Of a stretch of DNA of 64,000 nt, positions 38,488-46,950 are shown piece after piece. Every line of letters begins with the position of its first letter. Positions within the stretch are counted from its first letter, which is position 1. The notes beneath the pieces are model-generated. The model was not told where the DNA came from and searched no databases. It saw nothing but the letters and a program-made list of their open reading frames with translations. The position numbers were made by a program, and so were the translations under genes. The stretch comes from Paenibacillus chibensis (GTDB lineage: Bacteria; Bacillota; Bacilli; Paenibacillales; Paenibacillaceae), in contig NZ_BIMK01000016.1 of NCBI RefSeq assembly GCF_004001045.1, forward strand, positions 1 through 64,000, given 5' to 3'.

Positions 38488-38636
38488 GAAAATTCCCCCT
38501 TAGCTTTCATCATTGTTCATGGATTCCAAACATTGATTCATTAAATCCACAGAGTGCCACCAAATCCGAATCCCCATACAGCAGCGCTGCATGGGGAATA
38601 ATGGATTGTAATCCCTATATCTTTTATTCGGAAAGA

Positions 38637-39728
38637 TTAATCAAAGTATACAGCTTTACCTGTCTTGGCCGATTCGTAAATCGCCTCAAGGATTTGTGTA
38701 ACCACGAATGCCTGCTCCGGTTTAACGACAAGCTCCTTGTCTTCAAGGATCGCTTCCAGCCACAATCTTTGCTCGCGGTCCGCATCGTTCTCCGCCTCGC
38801 CGGAATAGAATGCCACGCCGCCGGCGTTCAGGTCGACTTTGGTGTCATACAAGCGGCTCAGCTTCTCGCCGTTGATGCGCAGCCCGTCCTTCATGTCGGC
38901 GCCGCCTTCCGTTCCCGCAAGAATCGTTTTAGCTTCGCCGGTTTCCACAACGTTCAGCGCCCAGCTGGATTCCAGGATAATCGTGGCGCCGTTTTCCATC
39001 GTAATGAATCCGAATGCGGAGTCTTCCACCTTGAATTGCTCCGGATCCCACGGGCCGAATGCATTGGCCGCATTTTCGCGGTGTCCAAGCTTATGGAAGG
39101 TAGAGCCGAGCACGCTCTTCGGCTTATAGTTGTCCATCAGCCACAGCGTCAAATCGAGTGCATGCGTACCGATATCGATCAGCGGGCCTCCGCCTTGTTT
39201 TTCTTCATCCAGGAATACGCCCCATGTCGGAACCGCGCGGCGGCGAATCGCCAAAGCTTTGCCCAGATAGATATCGCCAAGCTCTCCGGCTTCGCAAAGC
39301 TCTTTCAGGTATAAGCTGTCATTACGGTAGCGGTTTTGATAGCCGATCGTCAGTTTTTTGCCCGTACGTTTGGCAGCTTCCACCATTTCTTTGGCTTGAG
39401 CCGTGGTTTTGGCCATCGGCTTCTCGCACATGACATGCTTGCCTGCTTCAAGTGAAGCCACGGAAATTTCCGAGTGGGAATCGTTAGGGGTACATACATG
39501 GATCACGTCAATGCTCTCGTCTTGCAGCAGCTCGCGGAAATCCGTATATACTTTAGCGCCTTCCACGCCGAAATCGGCAGCCGCTTTTTCCGCGCGCTCC
39601 TTCACGATGTCGCAGAAAGCCACCATTTGGGCTTGAGGCTGCTTGGCCAGGCTTGGCATATGCTTGCCGTTTGCGATGCCGCCACAGCCGATGATTCCGA
39701 TTCTCAAGGTTTGGTTCGTATTAGACAT
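38637..39728 (-). CDS. Gfo/Idh/MocA-family oxidoreductase 1
   Basis: NAD(P)-dependent sugar or inositol dehydrogenase of 363 residues. The Rossmann nucleotide motif is GIIGCGGIANGKHMPSL; the signature CEKPMAKT lies near residue 98; and DIGTHALDLTLWLM carries the conserved His of the C-terminal domain. The ATG at 39728 has GGAGGA seven bases upstream. It overlaps the end of the upstream isomerase-like gene by eight bases, so the two are coupled. A perfect-looking short hairpin (CCCCAT...ATGGGG, 38573-38597) follows in the gap before the next operon. Confidence 0.92.
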   Translation of the reverse strand: MSNTNQTLRIGIIGCGGIANGKHMPSLAKQPQAQMVAFCDIVKERAEKAAADFGVEGAKVYTDFRELLQDESIDVIHVCTPNDSHSEISVASLEAGKHVMCEKPMAKTTAQAKEMVEAAKRTGKKLTIGYQNRYRNDSLYLKELCEAGELGDIYLGKALAIRRRAVPTWGVFLDEEKQGGGPLIDIGTHALDLTLWLMDNYKPKSVLGSTFHKLGHRENAANAFGPWDPEQFKVEDSAFGFITMENGATIILESSWALNVVETGEAKTILAGTEGGADMKDGLRINGEKLSRLYDTKVDLNAGGVAFYSGEAENDADREQRLWLEAILEDKELVVKPEQAFVVTQILEAIYESAKTGKAVYFD

Positions 39729-40488
39729 ATACAGGTCCTCCGTTTTGGGCGTAATTTTTAATCCATTCCATGCTTTTTGCAATGCTCTCCAGCGGCGGAT
39801 TCTGGCAGAAATCCTGTTCGACCACAATCCACTCCACGCCTGCTTTGTCCGCTGCCTCAGCAACGGCCTTCAAATCCACCTCACCCTGACCGAGCTCCAC
39901 CGTCAGCGGCGAGCCGTCCTCCTGCCTGCGCACATCTTTCCAGTGTACGATCGGTAGGCGTCCGGCATATGCCTCAATGTACTCGGCTGGACTGTAGCCT
40001 GCAAAATGCGCCCAGCAAGTGTCCAGCTCTACCTGAAGCAGGTCTGCAGGAACGGTATCATACATGGCGTCAAATACCGTTTTGCCGCCGATTTTTTCGG
40101 TGAATTCAAAATCATGGTTGTGGTACAGCAGCGTTGCGTTCTGCGCTTTGCAGCGTTCGCCCAGCGCCCTGAGATTCGCGAACACTTCTTCCCATTGGCG
40201 CTGTTCTTCACCCAAATAAGGAACGATCAGATTCGTATTGCCGATTTCTTTATTGTAAGCAATTTCCTCATCGAGCGCGCTGAGCAAACGGTCATATGAT
40301 GTATGCGTGCCGAGGGCGACAAGACCGTACTGATCGAGCAATGCTTTCACCTCAGAGGCAGGACGTCCAAAAAATGTATGAAATTCTACGCCCTGATATC
40401 CAAGTTCTGCTACTTTCTTCAATGTACCTTCAAAATCCTGCTCCATCTGGTCGCGAACGGTGTACAATTGCAAACCCAACTTCAACAT
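39721..40488 (-). CDS. Sugar-phosphate isomerase/epimerase-like TIM barrel 2
   Basis: IolE/IolI-type TIM barrel of 255 residues. It shows KLGLQLYTVRDQMEQD, NHDFEFTEK with a metal-site Glu, LDTCWAHFAG and the C-terminal EQDFCQNPP. The ATG has GGAGTGA eight bases upstream. It is translationally coupled to the downstream dehydrogenase. Together with the other isomerase-like gene, it suggests a pathway acting through keto-sugar or keto-inositol intermediates; the substrate is unknown. Confidence 0.9.
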   Translation of the reverse strand: MLKLGLQLYTVRDQMEQDFEGTLKKVAELGYQGVEFHTFFGRPASEVKALLDQYGLVALGTHTSYDRLLSALDEEIAYNKEIGNTNLIVPYLGEEQRQWEEVFANLRALGERCKAQNATLLYHNHDFEFTEKIGGKTVFDAMYDTVPADLLQVELDTCWAHFAGYSPAEYIEAYAGRLPIVHWKDVRRQEDGSPLTVELGQGEVDLKAVAEAADKAGVEWIVVEQDFCQNPPLESIAKSMEWIKNYAQNGGPVYV

Positions 40489-40583
40489 GTTTGCCTCACT
40501 CCTGTTTTTTGGATTGATGAAGATCTGTTATGTGTTTTGGTCAAGCCTCGGATTTGAAACAAATCCTTATATAGGATGGAGTG

Positions 40584-41678
40584 TTATACGAGCTTTCCTG
40601 ACGTCATTTGCTTGTCATATTCGTATTTACTCTCCAAAACCACATGTTTTCCCTCCAGGGAGGAGATGTGAAAGGCATGCATGGCTTCCAGCACGTGGTA
40701 AGCCAAAGCCCCATCGGCCCTGTGTGCGTGTCCGGCCCGGATGGATTCGGCCATGTCGTTCACGCCGATTCCCCGTTCATTCTGCCCGCATTCGAACACG
40801 GGCGTGAGCCATTCGATCTCATCTGACCCGCTTCGCCGGAGCTTGACGTCTCCGTTGAAAAAATTCGGATCAGGCAGGATCAGCGTGCCCGCTGTGCCGT
40901 AAATTTCGATCCACGGCAGACCTGCGCCAGCCTTAATGTCAAAGCTCATAATCATGGTCGCAATGGCTCCCTGTGCAAAATCGAGCGTCCCGGCCAGATG
41001 CGTCGGCGTCTGCACTGGAATCTGCTGGCCCGCTTTAGGTCCGGATCCGATGAACCGCCCCGGAATCTGAACACCGGCCGAGGCGCTGATCCGTTCGATC
41101 GGGCCAAGCAGCTCTACCAGCGCGGTCAAATAATACGGACCCATGTCGAACATCGGCCCGCCGCCCGGCGCATAGAAAAATTCCGGATCGGGATGCCAGC
41201 CCTCCGGTCCGCCACCCATCATAAATGCGGTTGCTGCAACCGGCTTGCCGATCAATCCGGCTTCGATGGCGGCCTTCGCCGTTTGGATTCCTGAACCCAG
41301 GAACGTATCCGGCGCGCTGCCCACACGAAGCCCTTTGCGGGCTGCCGTCTCCAGAATACGTTTTCCGTCCGCAGCTGAAATGGCCAGCGGCTTCTCGGCA
41401 TACACATGTTTTCCGGCTTCAAGCGCCGCTATATCAATGGCTGCATGGCTGCCGGGTATGGTCAGGTTGATGACCAGCTCAATCTCCGGACATGCCAGCA
41501 GTTCGTCCACGCTGAATGCGTTTGCAATCCCAAATTCCTTCGCCCTCGCCGCGGCACGTTCCTGTACGAGATCCGCACAAGCCACCACTTCAACGGCATT
41601 GCTTTTTCGTAAGTTTTCCAGATAAATCGCACTGATATTTCCGCAGCCGATTATTCCAGCCTTCATTTTGTTGTTCAT
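40584..41678 (-). CDS. Gfo/Idh/MocA-family oxidoreductase 2
   Basis: NAD(P)-dependent dehydrogenase of 364 residues. GIIGCGNISAIYLENL is the Rossmann motif; YAEKPLAIS the signature; and GGGPMFDMGPYYLTAL matches the substrate-domain segment. The ATG has GGGGAGTGA upstream. It faces away from the AraC regulator gene at 41847, which probably controls it and perhaps the following operons. There is a gap of 95 bases to the next gene downstream and no obvious terminator between. Confidence 0.92.
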   Translation of the reverse strand: MNNKMKAGIIGCGNISAIYLENLRKSNAVEVVACADLVQERAAARAKEFGIANAFSVDELLACPEIELVINLTIPGSHAAIDIAALEAGKHVYAEKPLAISAADGKRILETAARKGLRVGSAPDTFLGSGIQTAKAAIEAGLIGKPVAATAFMMGGGPEGWHPDPEFFYAPGGGPMFDMGPYYLTALVELLGPIERISASAGVQIPGRFIGSGPKAGQQIPVQTPTHLAGTLDFAQGAIATMIMSFDIKAGAGLPWIEIYGTAGTLILPDPNFFNGDVKLRRSGSDEIEWLTPVFECGQNERGIGVNDMAESIRAGHAHRADGALAYHVLEAMHAFHISSLEGKHVVLESKYEYDKQMTSGKLV

Positions 41679-41846
41679 GCAGTCACTCCCCGCGTTGTTG
41701 AAGGTGAATTCAACAATCTAGTACCCATGGTATTCCGAATTTATTTATATTAAAATGAAGAATATGATTAAAACATGAACAATCTGGTCATTATTTTTTG
41801 ATGATCCGTTTTTTACTGCATTCAACATGCTAGAAGGAGCCCTTTC

Positions 41847-42665
41847 ATGACCACGCAAGAAACCGTACACATTTATACAGCAGGATTTTCATTTCATCAT
41901 AAACCCTTTTACATGACGGAAATGAACGGAGTCAACAACTATCTCATGCGGCTGCAGACCGATGGCCGCTGCAAGGCGCGAGTCAACGGGGAAATGGTGC
42001 GCATCGAAGCCGGAGATTTGCTCATATTCTCGCCGGACGAGCCTTATGAGCTGAGAATCGAGGAAGAGCCTAACGCCCAGGACGAGCTTATGGTCGAAAG
42101 CGGCGACTACCATATCTTCTTCGGGGGAGAGTGGATTGATGAATGGTGGTCCAGGCAGAAACGCCCGACCCGCATCAAGGTGCCCTTGAATGAAACGATC
42201 CTGAGCCTGTTCAGGCAAATCGTGCTGGAGCAGCGTAAAATGTCCAACCCGTTTCCGGAGATCTCCGGATATTACATGCGGATTTTATGCCTGGAAACCG
42301 ACCGTCTGCTGCGCGAGCATCCGTCCACCACGCCGAAAACCTACCTGGCCTACCAGATCAAGCATTACATTGAGGAGCATGCGTCCGTATCCTTTAAGCT
42401 GGAGGATGTGGCCGCCCATGTCGGAATCAGCGTATCACGGGCGGTTCATCTGTTTAAAGAAGCCTTCGGCACTAGCATCATGCAATACACGCTTGAGGTC
42501 CGGCTCGAGATGGCGCGCGAGCGCATTATATTCAGTCCGATGTCTCTGGAGAACATCGCCGAAACCTCGGGCTTTGCGAACTATACGTATTTTCACCGCG
42601 TCTTTCGTTCCCGCTTCGGGAAGTCCCCTAAGGAATTCCGGATTGCGAACAGGGAGCAGATCTAA
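41847..42665 (+). CDS. AraC-family regulator with cupin sensor domain
   Basis: Transcription factor of 272 residues. The N-terminal cupin-like ligand domain (about 10-120) has RVNGEMVRIEAGDLLIFSPDEPYEL. The C-terminal AraC double helix-turn-helix (about 170-268) has LEDVAAHVGISVSRAVHLFKEA and IAETSGFANYTYFHRVFRSRFG. The ATG has GAAGGAG upstream. It is divergent from a Gfo/Idh/MocA dehydrogenase with 168 bases between, the likely operator region. Family practice suggests sugar-dependent activation of the neighbouring genes. Confidence 0.92.
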   Translation: MTTQETVHIYTAGFSFHHKPFYMTEMNGVNNYLMRLQTDGRCKARVNGEMVRIEAGDLLIFSPDEPYELRIEEEPNAQDELMVESGDYHIFFGGEWIDEWWSRQKRPTRIKVPLNETILSLFRQIVLEQRKMSNPFPEISGYYMRILCLETDRLLREHPSTTPKTYLAYQIKHYIEEHASVSFKLEDVAAHVGISVSRAVHLFKEAFGTSIMQYTLEVRLEMARERIIFSPMSLENIAETSGFANYTYFHRVFRSRFGKSPKEFRIANREQI

Positions 42666-42701
42666 CGATCTAAGGCTCTACGGGATGTTTCATAAGAAAA
42701 G

Positions 42702-42726
42702 AGGCAGGACTCAGACGAGTCCTGCC
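42702..42726 (+). terminator. Terminator of the AraC gene
   Basis: GGCAGGACTC agac GAGTCCTGCC, a perfect 10-bp stem 36 bases after the stop; the T-tract after it is poor (CCTTGCC). Confidence 0.6.
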
Positions 42727-42753
42727 CCTTGCCCTCAAATAATCGCATAAATT

Positions 42754-42790
42754 AAAAAACGGCAGGCGCTCACGAAAGCGCCTGCCGTTT
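42754..42790 (-). terminator. Terminator facing the minus-strand unit
   Basis: On the minus strand ACGGCAGGCGCT ttcgtg AGCGCCTGCCGT followed by TTTTTTA, 20 bases after the stop at 42811. Confidence 0.93.
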
Positions 42791-42810
42791 GATCGTTTAC
42801 AAATGATGGC

Positions 42811-43122
42811 TTACTTCTTGCCGGGTCTGTTCGCAATCGCATCGGATACGACAAAAGCCAGATCCTCGTTGCCGAACATTGATAATACGCCAAGCACCGT
42901 ATCATCCGGAATCGGCCCCGCTTCTTCTTTCGGCACCGTCAGCTCCAGTACGCGCTGCAGACGTTCATTGCTCTGCTGCTGCGGATAGGCCTGCATGTAC
43001 AATTCTTCCGGGCTCAGTCCTTCATTGACGCACCACTGGGCGAATACGAGAATCATCATATCCTCGTCCTGGCGGTAGCTCTCTACGATGCCTTCTTCCA
43101 CGGATTTGCGGTATTCATCCAT
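42811..43122 (-). CDS. Small acidic protein of unknown function
   Basis: 103 residues, strongly acidic and mostly helical by composition (MDEYRKSVEEGIVESYRQDE, WCVNEGLSPEELYMQAYPQ). No signal peptide, membrane helix or catalytic motif. The start is ATG 43122, seven bases after a GGGGGG run; an ATG two codons earlier lies right against that run. It directly follows a dehydrogenase gene (14 bases) and ends at a strong terminator, so it is the last gene of that unit. I do not recognise a family. Confidence 0.7.
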   Translation of the reverse strand: MDEYRKSVEEGIVESYRQDEDMMILVFAQWCVNEGLSPEELYMQAYPQQQSNERLQRVLELTVPKEEAGPIPDDTVLGVLSMFGNEDLAFVVSDAIANRPGKK

Positions 43123-43136
43123 GTCCATTCCCCCCT

Positions 43137-44078
43137 TTAACGGTTGTCCGCGATCCTTGCGGCCAGCTCATGGCTTTTTAAGACCCGATCGGCCCGGATG
43201 CTGCAGCGTTCAGGATGGTCGATGCATTCCAGAAAATGATTGACCGCTCCGGCGAAGCCTCTGCGCTCCAGAATCGGTTCCCAGCTGCCAAAGGTTTTCG
43301 TGGCGGGGAGCTCCCCTTTTTCATACAGTTGAGCCTGCTCGAGGTTTATCACTTCAACGGATCGGCCACCGCCATGCATCTCCAGCTTCTCCACATCCAT
43401 ACCTGCCTGCCGGATCATGCTGTAACTGCCAAAGCGCGCACGGTCAAAGTTCAGTACGCCCGACGCATGATGCATCCGGCCTTCCGAATCAAGCGCAAGC
43501 TGCCGCGAATCGATCTTGAAGTCGTCTCCGCCAAGCCACAACAGGAGATCAAGCATATGAATCAAATCGTCAAACACTGTCTCTTCGGCACTGCCGGACT
43601 GCTTCCGGGTGCGATGCTTCAGCGCTGTCGCCTGATCGAAGCCGCCCGATGCCTCCATCCATGCCTTGGCCTCCAGATAGAGCGGAGCGAATCTCCGGTT
43701 AAAGCCCACGCCAAGAAGAATGCCTTTGGATTCAGCGAGCGAAGCAAGCTCCCTGCATTCGGTCAAATCCCCGCTAAGCGGTTTATCCACGTACACCGGC
43801 AGACCCTGCTGCAAGCAGGCTTTGACGATGCCGTAATGGGAGGAAGTCGGACTATGGACAAATACGGCATCCACATTCCAGGACAATAATTCATTTAAAT
43901 CTGTCGTTCCATGTTCCAAACGGAAGCGGTCCGCCGTACGCTGCACCGTTTCCTCCGACCGGCTCATCACGCCGGTAACCTCGGCGTGCTCATGATGAGC
44001 CAGCAGCGGCAGGTATACCTTTTGCGCAATATCCCCGATACCGACCATGGCAACCTTCCGTTTGCTGCTGTTATTCAT
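43137..44078 (-). CDS. Gfo/Idh/MocA-family oxidoreductase 3
   Basis: Dehydrogenase-fold protein of 313 residues. VAMVGIGDIAQKVYLPLL is the Rossmann motif, here GxGDIAQ rather than GxGxxG; VYVDKPLSGD is the EKP-type signature with Asp in place of Glu; and DDLIHMLDLLLWLGG carries the conserved His. It resembles the B. subtilis YrbE/YcjS-like Gfo group in the looser sense only. The ATG at 44078 has AGGTGGA nine bases upstream; the longer frame adds 15 residues with no homology. It is followed by the small acidic-protein gene. It is not next to the other sugar genes but lies on the far side of the AraC gene. Confidence 0.9.
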   Translation of the reverse strand: MNNSSKRKVAMVGIGDIAQKVYLPLLAHHEHAEVTGVMSRSEETVQRTADRFRLEHGTTDLNELLSWNVDAVFVHSPTSSHYGIVKACLQQGLPVYVDKPLSGDLTECRELASLAESKGILLGVGFNRRFAPLYLEAKAWMEASGGFDQATALKHRTRKQSGSAEETVFDDLIHMLDLLLWLGGDDFKIDSRQLALDSEGRMHHASGVLNFDRARFGSYSMIRQAGMDVEKLEMHGGGRSVEVINLEQAQLYEKGELPATKTFGSWEPILERRGFAGAVNHFLECIDHPERCSIRADRVLKSHELAARIADNR

Positions 44079-44159
44079 CGTGCACAATCCACCTTTCACC
44101 GTCGTACGCAAGGATCGATACACATTATACCTTCTTTAATCGTCGGAATACAGACTTAT

Positions 44160-44852
44160 CTAGTGCATCCCTACCGCTTGGCCTTTGGCAGCCTCGGCTT
44201 TCTTTTTCTTCGAGCGAAGGCCAATCAGCACAACCGCCGCCACGACCACCAGCTCAAACGCGTATTTCACGAATACATTGGCGAACATTCCGTGAATCAT
44301 GGGCTCTTCCACCAGCATTTTGGAAGCGGTCCAGGCAAGCACGGCCGAACCGAACGTGATGATAGCCGGGAACCGCTCGGTCAATTTGACGATCATCGTA
44401 CTTCCCCAAACCATGATCGGTACCGAAATCGCGAGACCGATGACCACGAGCAGAAAATCGCCATGCGCCGCACCTGCTACAGCAAGCACGTTATCGAGAC
44501 CCATCATGGCATCTGCGATAATGATGGTGCGGATCGCTGCCCAAATTTGATTGCCGGCGGAAATATCATGCTTTTTCTCGTCTATCAACAGCTTGTAAGC
44601 GATCCAGACGAGGGCGATTCCTCCAATCAAGCGCAGCCCCGGAATCATCAGCAGCTTCACGACAAGCAGTGTCGCAATGACGCGGATGACGACGGCTCCG
44701 ACAGTCCCCCAAATAATAACCTTCTTCTGATCCTCTTTTCTGACGTTGCGTGCGGCGAGACCGATGACGATGGCATTGTCTCCTGCCAATACCAGGTCGA
44801 TGACGACGATGGACAGCAAGGCTGTCCAAAATGCCATGGTTAACAATTCCAT
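44160..44852 (-). CDS. TerC-family membrane protein, probable Mn2+ exporter (YjbE/YkoY type)
   Basis: Integral membrane protein of 230 residues with about seven helices and the two conserved acidic motifs DLVLAGDNAIVIGLA (near residue 20) and DAMMGLDNVLAVAGAAHGD (near residue 113). Bacillus TerC proteins YceF and YkoY metallate exported enzymes or export manganese. The ATG has AAAGGTGGA seven bases upstream. A yybP-ykoY manganese riboswitch sits directly upstream, which strongly supports a manganese role. It is transcribed alone. Confidence 0.9.
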   Translation of the reverse strand: MELLTMAFWTALLSIVVIDLVLAGDNAIVIGLAARNVRKEDQKKVIIWGTVGAVVIRVIATLLVVKLLMIPGLRLIGGIALVWIAYKLLIDEKKHDISAGNQIWAAIRTIIIADAMMGLDNVLAVAGAAHGDFLLVVIGLAISVPIMVWGSTMIVKLTERFPAIITFGSAVLAWTASKMLVEEPMIHGMFANVFVKYAFELVVVAAVVLIGLRSKKKKAEAAKGQAVGMH

Positions 44853-44927
44853 TTTTCATTCCACCTTTCTTCTGTTTGGGAGGTTTATCCCGGATTAAGA
44901 TGTGTGCTATGATTAGTCCGCCGCATG

Positions 44928-45112
44928 AAAAAAAGCGCCCCTTACCTTCATTAGGTAATGGCGCTTTTATCCCACCAAAAAAGACCTTTACCTAATGAAA
45001 ATCAGGCAAAGGTCTCGCAAAACAACGTTTACGTTGCCAATAAAGCCGGGGACGACGGTCCCGTAATGACGACTTTATTGCATGAGCTACTCCCCTTTGG
45101 GAACTATTCACT
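44928..45112 (-). promoter_or_regulatory. yybP-ykoY manganese riboswitch controlling the TerC gene
   Basis: Read on the minus strand, the aptamer has the hallmark CCAAAGGGGAGTAGCTC (about 45101-45083) and GCGAGACCTTTGCC (about 45020-45004). It ends in a terminator AAGCGCCATTACCT / AGGTAAGGGGCGCTT with seven T (44971-44928). The aptamer-side segment at 44988-44999 (TTCATTAGGTAA on the minus strand) is perfectly complementary to 44947-44958 in the terminator stem (12 bp), which provides an alternative antiterminator pairing. Mn2+ binding would favour read-through, as known for this class. Confidence 0.93.
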
Positions 45113-45224
45113 TAATGGAATCATTATAGCAAACCCTTTCGGTAATTTCCATGGTTTTATTTTTAGGTTCCATCTCTGGTATGATGGCATCAGAAAGAGC
45201 GACTGGTAAAAGCGAGGAAACAAC

Positions 45225-45890
45225 ATGAATAAATGGCTGCTCGCCGCTTTATACGCGGCTATGTTAATAATGGCTTTCATTTACCGGAATGAGATCGTCG
45301 ATTATATGCATCAGCACGGCTCCTTTCCGGTTCTGGTCGGGATTGCGACCCTGGTCGCGCTTTTTCCGATCGTTCCCTACAAGCTCGTGATCGCTGCACT
45401 CGGTTATTCCTTCGGAACCGTGTGGGCGGCCGCGATCAGCTGGCTCGGCACAATGATTGCGGCAACGCTGATCTACGCGCTTGTAAGAACGGTTTTCCGG
45501 GAGCAAGGACGCCGTTATCTCGCGAAATTCAAGGTGATGCAGACGTTCATCTCATGGGTAGAATCCAGTCCGTTTCTCAGCATTGCCGCCGGACGATTGA
45601 TTCCCGTGATTCCGCAAATGGCCGTGAATGTATTTGCAGGCGTTGCCTCCATCCCCTTTTGGACGTATACAGCCGCTTCCGGCATCGGCAAGCTCCCCGG
45701 CATTTTTCTTTATGCTTTTCTTGGCGGGCAGGGCGGGCGCCATCCGGTTGCATCCATCTTGATTACGGCGGGGTACGTGCTGATGCTGGGTGCCATGCTG
45801 CTTATTTACCGGAAGCACGGACGGACTCGACGTCAAAGCCGTTTTCTTGGTTCTGGCATGCGTTTCGATTATAATAAGGATGAGAAATAA
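45225..45890 (+). CDS. TVP38/TMEM64-family membrane protein
   Basis: Membrane protein of the DedA-related VTT superfamily, 221 residues, with about five hydrophobic segments. Motifs are [25 protein letters not shown] (family SNARE-associated region) and [17 protein letters not shown], then a short basic tail. Family members are implicated in lipid scrambling. The start is ATG 45225 with GCGAGGAAAC upstream. Its stop overlaps the codon just before the msrAB region (45890), so the two genes are probably cotranscribed; it is divergent from the TerC riboswitch. Confidence 0.88.
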   Translation: MNKWLLAALYAAMLIMAFIYRNEIVDYMHQHGSFPVLVGIATLVALFPIVPYKLVIAALGYSFGTVWAAAISWLGTMIAATLIYALVRTVFREQGRRYLAKFKVMQTFISWVESSPFLSIAAGRLIPVIPQMAVNVFAGVASIPFWTYTAASGIGKLPGIFLYAFLGGQGGRHPVASILITAGYVLMLGAMLLIYRKHGRTRRQSRFLGSGMRFDYNKDEK

Positions 45891-45907
45891 TGAAACGGAG
45901 TGATATC

Positions 45908-46876
45908 ATGAGCGATTTACAAGCAGTTCATCAGGAAAAAGCGACTTTTGCAGGAGGATGCTTTTGGTGCATGGTAGCCCCGTTTGAAGAGCTGCCCGGC
46001 ATCATCAAAGTGGAATCCGGCTATACGGGCGGACATACCGAGAACCCTACCTATGAGGAAGTCTGCTCCGATACGACAGGACATGTCGAAGCCGTGCAAA
46101 TTACATTCAACCCGGAAATCTTTCCTTATGAAAAGCTGCTGGAGCTTTTCTGGCAGCAAATCGATCCTACGGATGAAGGCGGACAATTCTATGACCGCGG
46201 CCATTCGTATCAGACCGCTGTTTTTTATCATACAGAGCAGCAGCGGGCGCTGGCCGAGGCTTCCAAAGCCGAGCTTGCAAATAGCGGACGCTTCGATAAG
46301 CCGATCGTAACGCCAATCCTGCCGGCGAAGCCTTTCTATGCCGCCGAGGAATATCACCAGGATTACCACAAGAAAAATCCGGGGCATTATAAGCGCTACC
46401 GCAAAGGCTCCGGCCGGGATGACTTTTTGGAAAAAACCTGGGCTCCCGCAAAAGACAAATCCGAGCTTAAGCAGCGTTTGAGCCCGATCCAATACGAAGT
46501 GACCCAAAACAATGCCACCGAGCCGCCTTTCCAGAACGAATTCTGGGATCATCACGGCGAGGGCATTTACGTGGATATCGTTTCCGGAGAGCCTCTCTTC
46601 AGCTCGCGGGACAAATATGACTCCGGCTGCGGCTGGCCAAGCTTTACGCGTCCCATCCGCGATTACAGCATCAAGGAAAAAATGGACCTCAGCCATATGA
46701 TGGTTCGCACCGAGGTCCGCAGTAAGGGCTCCGATTCGCATTTGGGCCATGTGTTTGATGACGGTCCCGGCCCGGAAGGTCTGCGCTACTGCATCAATTC
46801 CGCCGCTCTCCGCTTCGTTCCGAAGGAAGAACTCGATCAGCAGGGCTACGGCGAATATAAAGTGCTTTTTCAATAA
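45908..46876 (+). CDS. msrAB: Fused methionine sulfoxide reductase MsrAB
   Basis: Two-domain repair enzyme reducing both S- and R-methionine sulfoxides. It has 322 residues: MsrA (about 1-165) with catalytic Cys in [12 protein letters not shown], and MsrB (about 180-322) with [11 protein letters not shown] and the catalytic Cys in [11 protein letters not shown]. The CxxC zinc pairs of some MsrB proteins are missing, so this is the zinc-free form. No signal peptide, so it acts in the cytoplasm. The ATG at 45908 lies seven bases after GGAG; an ATG at 45890 in the same frame has a poorer site. Confidence 0.96.
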   Translation: MSDLQAVHQEKATFAGGCFWCMVAPFEELPGIIKVESGYTGGHTENPTYEEVCSDTTGHVEAVQITFNPEIFPYEKLLELFWQQIDPTDEGGQFYDRGHSYQTAVFYHTEQQRALAEASKAELANSGRFDKPIVTPILPAKPFYAAEEYHQDYHKKNPGHYKRYRKGSGRDDFLEKTWAPAKDKSELKQRLSPIQYEVTQNNATEPPFQNEFWDHHGEGIYVDIVSGEPLFSSRDKYDSGCGWPSFTRPIRDYSIKEKMDLSHMMVRTEVRSKGSDSHLGHVFDDGPGPEGLRYCINSAALRFVPKEELDQQGYGEYKVLFQ

Positions 46877-46911
46877 AAAACAATTGGACGGAAATGGTAC
46901 GATAATCAAGC

Positions 46912-46947
46912 AAAAAAAGCCCGGGGATATCCCCCAGGCTTTTTTTG
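46912..46947. terminator. Bidirectional terminator
   Basis: AAAAAAAGCC c GGGG atat CCCC ca GGCTTTTTTT between the convergent msrAB (stop 46876) and MFS transporter (stop 46951) genes, with A and T tracts on both sides. Confidence 0.93.
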
Positions 46948-46950
46948 TAC

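Noticed and set aside
38573..38597. CCCCAT...ATGGGG hairpin as a terminator
   Set aside because: Short stem without a T-run on either strand; likely incidental or a weak processing site.
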